From Nitzschia sp. DOCU1 (lineage: Eukaryota; Bacillariophyta; Bacillariophyceae; Bacillariales; Bacillariaceae): a stretch of DNA of 64,000 nucleotides. This document shows, piece by piece, positions 54,114 through 63,600 of this stretch. The notes beneath the pieces are model-generated. The model was not told the DNA's origin. It searched no databases and was given only the letters and a program-made list of their open reading frames with translations. The stretch covers positions 1,240,001 through 1,304,000 of the forward strand of contig OX595998.1 in the NCBI GenBank assembly GCA_951394045.1, in the 5' to 3' direction. Positions within the stretch are counted from its first letter, which is position 1. Every line of letters begins with the position of its first letter. The position numbers and the translations under genes were made by a program.

Positions 54114-54195
54114 GTTGGGGAATCCACAATACCCAAAATCATTATGTTCGGTAAAATTTTCCCCAACATCTTAAGTTGGGGAATCCAGAATCCAC
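54114..54195. repeat. Dispersed palindromic repeat (CCCCAAC-TTAA-GTTGGGG), right flank and extra copy
   Basis: GTTGGGGAATCCACAATACC directly follows the outer TTAA of element B. About 50 bp on, TTTTCCCCAACATC-TTAA-GTTGGGGAATCC appears uninterrupted, that is, as an empty version of the piggyBac target. Confidence 0.88.
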
Positions 54196-54974
54196 AGAAT
54201 GATCAGGCTATGCTGGCGCGCCGTCCGGCGCGCAAGCACAAAAATTACTTAGATAGAAATCATACTGTATGCCATACTCGGGAAAATTACCTCACCGGTC
54301 AGGTTGCAGTGCGTTTGGTGGCCGACGACTGACTCGACTTCTCTCATTTCTAGTCAGCTAAGTCAAAATTTGGAATGCTACTAACAGTCGTGAGAGTCCT
54401 CGGCTAGTAGGCTGGCTGCTGTCTTACTAGGTATCCGTTATCGTTGTTCTTCCGGCGATTTCTCATCAAGGTAGCTTCTAACTGGATAGCGTGCACTCTT
54501 CGCTACTTTAATGGTAGTACGATAGTAGCAGTTAGGTTATTATGGGTCACTAGTACGTCTACTAGTAACTCTAGAAGAATGAACGATCTCATGGCTGACG
54601 ATGCAGCCGCCATGATACTACGACGACGATAAACATTTTATAGATATATCATATATTAAAGTAAACGTAGTATATATATATATTCATGAACTTTTCTTGT
54701 TTTGCTTGATGCGGTAGATCACCAGGAGAACCAGCAGTAACTAGCATGTTTCTTCTTGGTAGTACTGGTGTAAGAAGAACAAGAACATGCAGGATGCCCT
54801 TTCATACTACCGTTCTACAACGACGACAGCGCGGACAAGAAATGGCACTTGTTGACCTCTCCTCAGCCATGATCGGCGATTCGAATCACACCAGAAAACA
54901 AAACGGGAAGGAGGATATCCCATTACTTGAAGAAGGCACTGCATTTGGCATATGTGTAGGCCCTGTGATTCCAT
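54196..54974. other. Intergenic region, no gene recognised
   Basis: An AT-rich stretch with (TA)n lies near 54650-54690. Short ORFs have no recognisable features. Confidence 0.5.
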
Positions 54975-56580
54975 TCAAAGAAGAACGAGGCACCAGGAGG
55001 TAGCAAGCAAAAAATTGGTGAGCTTCGGATGCACATGTAGTACCGGCACTAAGTAACCAACAAGTCCTTCTGCTGACAAGAACTCGAATATTGATAGTAC
55101 GTACGCAACTACCCCAGCCGTTCCAGTAGGGTCGAAAATAGCCACGAGTTCGGCCGACATGCGAGTAATATCTTCTGCCTTGATGGCATCGTAGTTGTAC
55201 GTGGCAAAATTCATAACCGCATCGCGAACGTCACCTTGAAGCTCCTGCTTGGCCTTAATATCCATTATAGTATTAAGGTCCTCGCACAGTTGATGAAATT
55301 GTGCGGCCTGGGTGGCCTCCATACCTGGCTTGGCCGCTCCGCTGGATCCCAGTGTAGCAACAAACACTATTTCAAGTCAAGAAGAAAATAACAACGTGGC
55401 TGGTGAGTACGACTTAACGACAACAAAAGAAGAGGATTACCAGCATAATCACTAGTGGTGCTCATTCCGGAACAGAAGAATACTCACGAGCCACTTCAAA
55501 TACCGACATGACCTGATCCGAAACCACTTCGGCGCAAGTCTTCACATCGATTGCTGCACCCATTCCACAATCGATCATCTGTGGAGGCAAATTCGCCCAA
55601 CAAACAGGACCTGCACCCCAGTAGCCCGAGGAGCAAGGAGTATAACATAGTCCACCAGAGTTTTCCTTGCCATCAGGGCAATCCCCAAGTACCGGGTCTC
55701 CGATGCGAATCTGCTTGGCACAAGAGGCGTGATCTGGCACTTCGCTCATCCAGGGTAACGAGTTGCAGTCGATGTCATCCGGAGAGCAAATGCAGCACGC
55801 ACTGTTGTGGTACCCCTCCTTACACTTGGGGTATACCATGGCGCCCCACCACTCGCACTTTCCTTGACCATTATCGGCCTCGCACCTCCACGCATCCCAA
55901 AACGCATAGCCACCTCCACGTCCGTAGGCATCACGCCGACAAAATAGACCTTCATCGCGAAAACCAGCCGGGCAGCTTGCATGACAATCGAGTCCCCAGC
56001 GGTACATACCGTTGGGACATTTCGAGTAGCAAAATAGCCCAATCTTTTCCCTTCCTTCTTTGCATGCGTCAGGAATGGTGCCAACTCCACGACCGTATGA
56101 ATCCTTCCAGCAAAAGTCGGGTACATCACCATTTGGCGACGGAGGTTGAAAGAATCCACTGGGAAAGTTAAACTTCTGGTTGTTATTACCGGTACAGGGA
56201 TGCATGTAGAGATTTCCGTCGTTAAAGTTGTAGTCCAGGCATTTGTCGTTGTACTCCGATTTAACTTCTTTCGTCTGTTCGTTGTAGCGCCACTTCTGAT
56301 TCTTTTCGCCGTGACAGTCACCGAAGTAAACGTTATTGTCGTTGAAGTTGTGGTCCATACACTTACCGCGTGTGGTGGCAACTCCGATTTGCTTCGTTGT
56401 ATGATCGAAATAAAAGTCTTGGTTGGCTTCACCGTGGCAGGCATGCATGTACAGGTTGAAATTCTCCTTGTTCACGTCCCAGCAAACGCCAGATTTCCAG
56501 TCCGTTGTCACCTCGCCTCCAAATGCCGTGCCCAACACAGCGGCAAGAGAAATCGTGGTGAACGATGATGAGAGTCGCAT
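54975..56580 (-). CDS. Secreted cysteine-rich protein with ricin-B-type beta-trefoil (lectin-like) domain
   Basis: Exon 1 is 56580-55488 and exon 2 is 55366-54975, with a 121-nt intron (GTGAGT ... AATAG) that splits a Leu codon and keeps the frame; the predicted length is 494 aa. Residues 1-21 are a signal peptide. Residues 25-140 are a beta-trefoil of the carbohydrate-binding ricin-B/CBM13 type. Three repeats each carry C-x-D-x-N-F/x-N and end N-Q-D/K-F/W-x-F, the Q-x-W/F motif. There is no toxin catalytic chain. A Cys-rich region follows with repeated Y-G-R-G and C-P-x-G-x-x-x-x-G-L-x-C units, and exon 2 is a helical tail. It is probably a sugar-binding extracellular or cell-wall protein. 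The exact 3' end is uncertain: a further intron near 55100 is possible. Confidence 0.75.
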
Positions 56581-56693
56581 TATGATCGTTCTTCAGCGTT
56601 GTCAGCTTTTGAGAAAGAACTAGTTAGTACGAGTATACTCAGGAAAACACCACCGAATTAGTATACTAAGAAGGTAGTATGATGAAATGGATA

Positions 56694-56811
56694 CTCAACA
56701 CACACAAGAAGTGAGGCCACGAAGCAGCGACGAATGGGGGCCACCACAACCTGCTCAAGGAGAAGAAAGATATGAAGTACGTACTTGGTGGTGACACCAT
56801 ATGATTCTTCA
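56694..56811. repeat. Partial direct copy of the inverted-repeat terminus
   Basis: ACACACAAGAAGTGAGGC and the following about 100 bp repeat, diverged, the start of the left arm at 56812. It lies 114 bp upstream of the lectin-like gene's start codon. Confidence 0.8.
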
Positions 56812-57393
56812 ACACACACAAGAAGTGAGGCAACGGAGCAGCAGCGAATGGGCGGGGGACCACAGCACCCCAAGAAGGAGAAGAAAGATACGCTGAAGTA
56901 CGTACTTGGCGGCGGTGACACCATCATCATGATTTTCGATGATTGTTCGAGTATTTTGTACCATTTCTTCCGCCGAACTCACAGCAGCAGGCGAAGAAGG
57001 GTGCCTTCTTTTGTTGACATTGCCGCGCCGGCGGGAGGATAGTGCCTTCTAATCTGCTTCTTCTTTGAGCAGGAAGCAGGGGGCACCGACGGCGCTGCCT
57101 CCCCTGCTCGAGTATGCTGCTGACGAAGAAATACGTAATACGCGGTGCAGCAGCAGCAATGACCGTACATCATTCCCCTGAAAATGACCGGGCGGTGGGA
57201 GGTGGGTGCATGCCTGACATGCCCTCGAGTATGCTGAATAATGGTTAGCCTTCCTGAAATCACGCCTTCCGGCCCTTACGAGTTAAAAACTGTCTTGAAC
57301 CATTTGACTGAAATGAACCACTAACGAATAAAACATTGCCCAAAATGTCTCTATGCACACTAAGTGGCGTTCCGACCGTTGTAATTTCGCTGT

Positions 57394-57480
57394 AATAAAT
57401 CGCTGTAATTGGTCCGTCCTTCCATCCGGAAAAGAGGTAATAAATCGCTGTAATTGGTCCGTCCTTCCATCCGGAAAAGG
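57394..57480. repeat. Tandem duplication of about 43 bp in the centre of the inverted repeat
   Basis: AATAAATCGCTGTAATTGGT and the rest of the unit (through CCATCCGGAAAAG) occur twice in a row. Confidence 0.9.
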
Positions 57481-57684
57481 GCTTTCAACAACTCCTCGTT
57501 GGACAAAGACATTAGTACTGATTCCAATCGTTGTGGCAAGGAGTGTGTGGAGTGTGTTGCGGTGCGAGAGTGCAATAATCAACCGATGCGTTCGTGCGTG
57601 AGCGATTCGCGGGCGCAGCGATTGTTAACGAGCAGCTTGAATTAAAGGCGTCGGTCTTGCTTGGCCCGATAATTTACAGCGAAT

Positions 57685-57730
57685 TTACGCGAAATGAATA
57701 TCCAGGATCGGGGGTATTCATTTCGCGTAA
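57685..57730. other. Perfect hairpin, 16-bp stem and 14-nt loop
   Basis: TTACGCGAAATGAATA at 57685-57700 pairs with TATTCATTTCGCGTAA at 57715-57730. Confidence 0.9.
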
Positions 57731-58477
57731 CAGCCTAAAAAATCGCTGTAATGAAGTCCGTCCGTCGTACGAATGGCCTTGCGGGTCATTACAGCGATCC
57801 ATTGCAGCGAATTTACAACGGTCGGAACGGGCCTAAGGCCCGTTTGGGCAATGTTTTATTCGTAAGTGGTTCATTTCAGTCAAATGGTTCAAGACAGTTT
57901 TTAACTCGTAAGGGCTGGAAGGCGTGATTTCCAGGAAGGCTAACTATTATTCAGCATACTCGAGGGCATGTCAGGCATGCACCCACCTCCCACCGCCCGG
58001 TCATTTTCAGGGGAATGATGTACGGTCATTGCTGCTGCTGCACCGCGTATTACGTATTTCTTCGTCAGCAGCATACTCGAGCAGGGGAGGCGGCGCCGTC
58101 GGTGCCCCCTGCTTCCTGCTCAAAGAAGAAGCAGAGCAGAAGGCACTATCCTCCCGCCGGCGCGGCAATGTCAACAAAAGAAGGCACCCTTCTTCGCCTG
58201 CTGCTGTGAGTTCGGCGGAAGAAATGGTACAAAATACTAGAACAATCATCGAAAATCATGATGATGGTGTCAACGCCGCCAAGTACGTACTTCAGCGTAT
58301 CTTTCTTCTTCTCCTTCTTGGGGTGCTGTGGTCCCCCGCCCATTCGCTGCTGCTCCGTTGCCTCACTTCTTGAGTGTGTTGAAGAATCAGGTGTATGGTT
58401 CTCGACAGCAAACGAAAGGTGAACTACATCACCATCGCAATCATATCATTAATCCAGGTAACTGCTTGATTTATTCC

Positions 58478-59707
58478 ATGATGAAGTTGTCGTTATCGTC
58501 GACCTTGTCTCTAGCACTGGCACTAGCTGCCTTTGCTCCTTCTGTGGTAGTTGCTCAATGGAGCACTCTTGAGGAATGTGGAGCCGACGCGGCTAGTTGT
58601 GGCCCTAAGTTTTGCGAGCTGTTTGGCGCTCAGCTGTGTCAAAACGCAGACTGTATTCAACTCCACAGTGTTCCCTACTTTATTTGTGATTGTCGAGATG
58701 GATACATTCCCACGACGAATCCAGACATTTGCATTGCCGGTCACGCCTATGACTCGGACGGTGATGCGGATCTCTGCAAGGACAATGCGGAGTGTTCGAG
58801 TGACAGCACGTGCGACAAGTCCAAGGGATACGTCGAGTGCGTCTGCAACTCTGTCATGGATCCCTACGGTGAGGGGCCCATGACCGTCAATCAAGGTGTC
58901 TTGTGCAGCACTGGACATGGAGAAGACAACACGCCCTGCAATCCAAACCATTGCGATCCGCGAGCGACTTGCCAAAAAGACCCTCAAGATGGAACCTTGG
59001 CGGAATGTCTTTGCCCTCAGGTTCCAGGATACTCTTCGGAGCAGCTCACGCTCTTGCCAGGCTTTGCCTGTCCTTCTGGTGGGGACGCTGATGAGTCTGT
59101 GCCCTACGACGATCCTTGCTCTCCTAATCCTTGTGAAATGTCCAGCGTGACTCCGGGACAACCAGCCTTTTGCGTCGACTCGAATATCGGGGGTGCCGAG
59201 TGTCACTGCCCCGGTGGTCAAATCTTGAGACCCTACTACCAGTGTCCTCCGTTGGCAGAACACAATGCCAATCTGCCATCTGCCAGTACTGCTTCTTGTG
59301 ACCCCGATCCTTGTCACTATTCAACGCCTTGCTTTTTGCAGGGCGGCCAGGCCAAGTGTCTATGCCCCAATGGCGTCCTTGTGGACGTTAACAGCGATTG
59401 CCCCAATAATTTGAATCAAGAGGAGTATGATTCTTGCACCACTCCATCGGGTGCTCCTATTGCATGTGCTCCTGGAAGTACCTGTAGTGTCATTGACGTC
59501 AATGGTGGTCCCAAACCCATGTGTTTGTGTGGATCGACCACGTCGACTCCGGGAAAGTACGTGTTGCCGATTCGTGGCGTTTGTGAGGATTTGTGTGCCT
59601 CTAGCGTTTATCCTTGTGGTGTGGGAGCATCCTGCAGCATGCAAGATGGATGGGCCGAGTGTTCGTGCTCCCAGCATGGACCCGTCTTGCATCATGAAGA
59701 CTGTTAA
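58478..59707 (+). CDS. Secreted cysteine-rich EGF-like protein
   Basis: The ATG at 58478 gives 409 aa with a clear signal peptide (residues 1-27, ending V-V-V-A-Q). The frame is open further upstream into the inverted repeat, but this start places the signal peptide correctly. The mature part has about 45 Cys in EGF-like units: C-x4-5-C-x-C-x-x-G, for instance near residues 65-80, 100-125, 150-180, 215-250, 270-295, 315-345 and 360-385. The protein has no membrane anchor. Extracellular matrix or cell-wall adhesion is the most likely role; no ligand can be named. It is divergent from the lectin-like gene and shares its upstream inverted repeat. Confidence 0.82.
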   Translation: MMKLSLSSTLSLALALAAFAPSVVVAQWSTLEECGADAASCGPKFCELFGAQLCQNADCIQLHSVPYFICDCRDGYIPTTNPDICIAGHAYDSDGDADLCKDNAECSSDSTCDKSKGYVECVCNSVMDPYGEGPMTVNQGVLCSTGHGEDNTPCNPNHCDPRATCQKDPQDGTLAECLCPQVPGYSSEQLTLLPGFACPSGGDADESVPYDDPCSPNPCEMSSVTPGQPAFCVDSNIGGAECHCPGGQILRPYYQCPPLAEHNANLPSASTASCDPDPCHYSTPCFLQGGQAKCLCPNGVLVDVNSDCPNNLNQEEYDSCTTPSGAPIACAPGSTCSVIDVNGGPKPMCLCGSTTSTPGKYVLPIRGVCEDLCASSVYPCGVGASCSMQDGWAECSCSQHGPVLHHEDC

Positions 59708-60088
59708 TCTTTGTGCACTACAGAACTAGCAGGCTCGAGAATGAAATACATTGAAATTGAAATGCATGAATAAAATAACATACCAGGAAAGCGTTGGAAT
59801 GCGATAGTACTCAACTTTCACACCTACAACATTTCCTTTGCAACGCAATACGTGCCGATGACAGGAGCGGGGGGTATTTTCCCGTCCGATGCGTTGCGCG
59901 CGATATCGTATGAGATGATTGAGTGCGAATGACGCAGAATGACATGCAGAGTAACCTTAAGTAATTTCTTCGCCATTTGACCCCAAAGGCAATAAATGAA
60001 AGATATAAGGAATCTCATTCCAGTTAATGCGATTGTTTGCGAACTCGATGCGGATTGCGAAGCGAACCCAAAACGAATGAATCAGGCT
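59708..60088. other. Intergenic region, no gene recognised
   Basis: This is the 3' flank of the EGF-like gene and the approach to gypsy 3. Its left LTR boundary is not determinable here. Confidence 0.5.
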
Positions 60089-60172
60089 CAATCGGTTTCA
60101 ATCGGTGCCAAACGTATTTCAATCGGTGCGAACGGAATCGGTGCGGAACGTATTTCAATCGGTGCGGTCGGT
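60089..60172. repeat. Short tandem repeat of AATCGGTGCG-type units
   Basis: TTTCAATCGGTGC occurs three times, interleaved with AACGTATTTC and AACGGAATCGG. It may lie inside or just outside the gypsy 3 LTR. Confidence 0.8.
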
Positions 60173-60615
60173 CCGCCTCACCGATTGGCTTATGTCCGGT
60201 CACGTAGGTAGCTAAGATTTTATAAAGAAGAAAGGGGGAAAAAGGAAAAAATTCAAAGAACAAAAGGAAGGCAATAATTCGGTATTCACAATAACAAGAG
60301 ATATATTTTAACGGGATGACATACCACGATGACAATCGCTGGCTGGCTTGCGCTGCTCGCCATTGAGTCCAATTGGTCCAATTTTGTCGTTTAATTGGAC
60401 GGAGCGGCGACAATGGCGCAACACAAAAAGCATGCAATACGCCCGCTGTCCCCTCGGGACTGGACGCACGATTCAACATTCGTCGCCCCTGACGTGGCGA
60501 CCCAATGCCGATATCTATAGAAAGATCCGTCCAGCTAGAAGAGCTCGATAGATCTACTTTTACAATAGGCTTATTATTTTCACCTACATCTCCTTTTCAT
60601 CGCTAGCGTAGTGCA
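60173..60615 (+). repeat. Probable 5' LTR of gypsy 3 (left edge not defined)
   Basis: It ends TTTTCATCGCTAGCGTAGTGCA, like the gypsy 1 LTR end (TTTTCATCG ... AGCGTAGTGCA). The matching 3' LTR is outside the window, so the start is a guess based on LTR lengths of about 410-530 bp. Confidence 0.5.
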
Positions 60616-60616
60616 C

Positions 60617-60628
60617 CGTGAATTCACG
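60617..60628. other. Perfect 12-bp palindrome one base after the LTR (gypsy 3)
   Basis: CGTGAATTCACG occupies the same position as AGTGTTAACACT of gypsy 1 and 2. GTG and CAC are shared; the central TTAA is replaced by AATT, and the outer A-T pair by C-G. Confidence 0.8.
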
Positions 60629-60664
60629 CACGGATTTCTTTCGAAACCTTCTTTGTTGCCCACC

Positions 60665-63600
60665 ATGGCCCCCAACCAACTTTCGATCCCAAGCATAGTG
60701 ATGCGCACCGACTTCAACGGCAAGCGCAAGACTCTGAAAGGTCCTACGGTCAAGTTCGAGTTGAGGGACGAGCCAGCCAACCCGAACGGAGAGACCCATG
60801 AGAAAAAAGTCACCGTATACGATGGCGAGTACGGCGACGACAACGCCCGCTTCTGGTGCCAATTCGAAGCCCGATTGCGAGATGTTTTCCTTCGCAAGCC
60901 ATGCGGTAATGGCCCAAGCAAGTTTGGGGTGACCGCCAGTTGCTTGTCTGGGAAGGCACTGGACGACTTCGAGCGGTACAAAGACGAGTACGTCTACAAT
61001 GATGACGCAGCCTTCGAGGCAACCCTAGCGGACCTCAAGGCCGATATCTTTAACGGCGACACCCCAAGGTCCGACCAAGTGGATTACCTCGAGACCCTGA
61101 GGAAACCGGCAAGCGCGACCTTCAACCAATTCATCTCGGAAATCGACCGGATGATTGCCGACTTGAAATATTTCCCCCTTGATCTGGATGCCGAAGGAAA
61201 CCAGATCGCCGAAAACGACCAACCCACGCTCTCTGAGGAGGCGTATCGCAAACTGATTCTGCGTTCAGCACCCCAAGCGTGGTACGACAAGTTGACCTCC
61301 AATGGGGCGGACCCGAAGCAAATCCCGGTCAACGACCTGAAGAAACGGTTCCGACGCATGGAACAAAAAGAGCGACGCGATCGAAACAGATTTCCGTCGC
61401 GGCCCAAGGATTCTGGAAGCGGCCACCCAGAAAAGAAAAGAACCCGGCAGGACCGCGACTCTGACAATAGTCGCAAAGGTAAATGGTGTCACATCTGCAA
61501 GATGGACAACCATAATACCTCTGACTGTGGTTACAGTGCCCGACGCGAAAAGAAGCAGCGCGTTGAGGGCGGAAACAAATATAATAATAAAGACGGAAAA
61601 ATTCACCGTGACCGTGGCAGGCACAGGCACGACATCGAGGAAAAGGATCACGAAGACGATGAAGTAAGCGAGAGTTCGAACTCGACTCGTTCGTCTAACC
61701 ACAAACGATCGGCGGGACGCGCTAAGAAACGCCGTAACCCAGCCCACAAGAGAAACCGTACTAGTGCCTCAAACAGTGAGTCTAACTATTCTAGTGACGA
61801 TTCTGAATCCTGGTACTATAAGTATTTCAGCGCCCTGAAAGAAAAATTTTTACCCCAAGTCTTGGAACGTGAGCGCTGTTACACCATAAGCCGACGGCAC
61901 ACACGATACGCCAACCCGATCCAACCAGGACGGATAAAAACGACGAAGAGGCGCAGAAAAGCGGCCCTCACAGTCAGCATACTACCAGAGGACCACCGGA
62001 TGGACCCAGCTAGTGCCAATGCGTTACTAGACTCGGGCTCATCGAGTAGCTTTATCAATGCCTCTCTTGTCCCGAGACGGTACTGGAGAAAATGCAGACC
62101 CGTCGCCTTCGACACCAAACAAGGCACATTCACATCGAATCATCTGGTAGCAGTCGACATAATGTTACCAGAACTCTCGACTGCCAAGACCGCCCGATGG
62201 ACGTTCTACATAGACAACTCGGAGCTGGACTCGACATACCAAGTGCTCATCGGTGCCGACTTTCTGGAGGAGATGGGCATCGACATCAAGTACTCAAATA
62301 AAACGATCGAATGGGACGACGCTGTTGCACCTATGATGACGGTGGAAGAGCTTGAAGAACCCAAAGACATCAACCACGTCCACGCGATGAACGATACGGA
62401 CGATAAAGAAGCAAGCAAGCCAGTAAGAGAGACGGCTAAGCACGCTCAAAAGATTCTGGACGCCAAGTACGAAAAGGCGGACCTAGACGACATAGTATCT
62501 AAGATAAGAACCTTGGATGCTAAACAGAAGAAAGCTCTATTGAAGCTACTGAAGAAATACGAGCCATTGTTCGACGGAACACTTGGCGACTTCGAATGTG
62601 ACCCGGCTGACTTCCTAGTGAAGCCCGGACATGACGAACCTTACCACGCGAAATCGGCTTTCGCCGTACCCCACATTCATCGAGCGACTCTCAAAAAGGA
62701 GATCGATCGCCTCGAAGAACTAGGCGTTCTAAGACGCGCCGAAAATAGCCGGCACGCCTACCCAACGTTCATCATACCTAAAAAGAATGGAACAGTACGC
62801 TTCGTGAGTGATTTCCGCAAACTCAACGAGAAGCTCTTGCGAAAGCATACACCTCCACCGACGATCGCCGACATCCTCCACAATTTGGAAGGATTCCAAT
62901 TTGCGACGTCGCTAGATCTCAACATGGGCTACTACACAGTCCGACTTACCCCGAAAGCACAAGAAATGTGCACTATCATCATGCCGTGGGGCAAGTACGC
63001 CTACCAACGGCTACCCATGGGCGTCTCATCTTCATCCGATATCTTCCAATCTAAAATGATGCAATTGATGCAAGGGTTAGAACACTTTGTTCGCACCTAC
63101 CTCGACGATCTATTACTGATCGGACGAGACACGTTCGAAGCCCACTTACGAGATTTGGAGACCGTGTTGAGACGGCTCGAAAAGGCAGGACTGAAAGTCA
63201 ATGCCGCAAAAAGTACCTTCTTCGCGGACCAAATCGAATACTTAGGCTTCTGGCTGACGCGACAAGGCATCACGCCAGTCAGAAAGAAAATACAAGGAAT
63301 AATGGACATCGCTGTGCCGGAGAACAGAAAACAGCTGAGACGGTTCATCGGCATGGTGAATTTTTATCGCGACATGTGGCGCCATCGGTCGCACATTCTT
63401 GCGCCATTGGCCGAACTTACCTCAAGTAAATCTAAAAAGTTTGAATGGCTGCCAAAACATACAGCTGCCTTCAACGCCATGAAAGAAGCGATCGTGCGAG
63501 ACGTGATCTTAGCCTATCCCGACTTCTCGAAGAAGTTCGTGATCTATACCGACGCGAGCGACTATCAGCTCGGCGCGGTGATCATGCAGGACGGCAAACC

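Larger units (their letters stand above)
56802..58389. repeat. Large inverted repeat (arms about 545 bp, 498-bp centre) between two divergent genes
   Basis: The left arm 56802-57344 is the reverse complement of the right arm 57843-58389, with scattered differences and small indels. The arms begin with TGATTCTTCAACACAC at the outside. The centre itself contains more inverted segments: TTCCGACCGTTGTAA at 57370 against 57810-57830. No transposase gene and no clear target duplication are seen. It could be a foldback element or a duplicated promoter. Confidence 0.92.

Noticed and set aside
55551..56568. Several long ORFs opposite the lectin-like gene
   Set aside because: Shadows; the minus-strand frame has a signal peptide, conserved Cys spacing and a clean intron.
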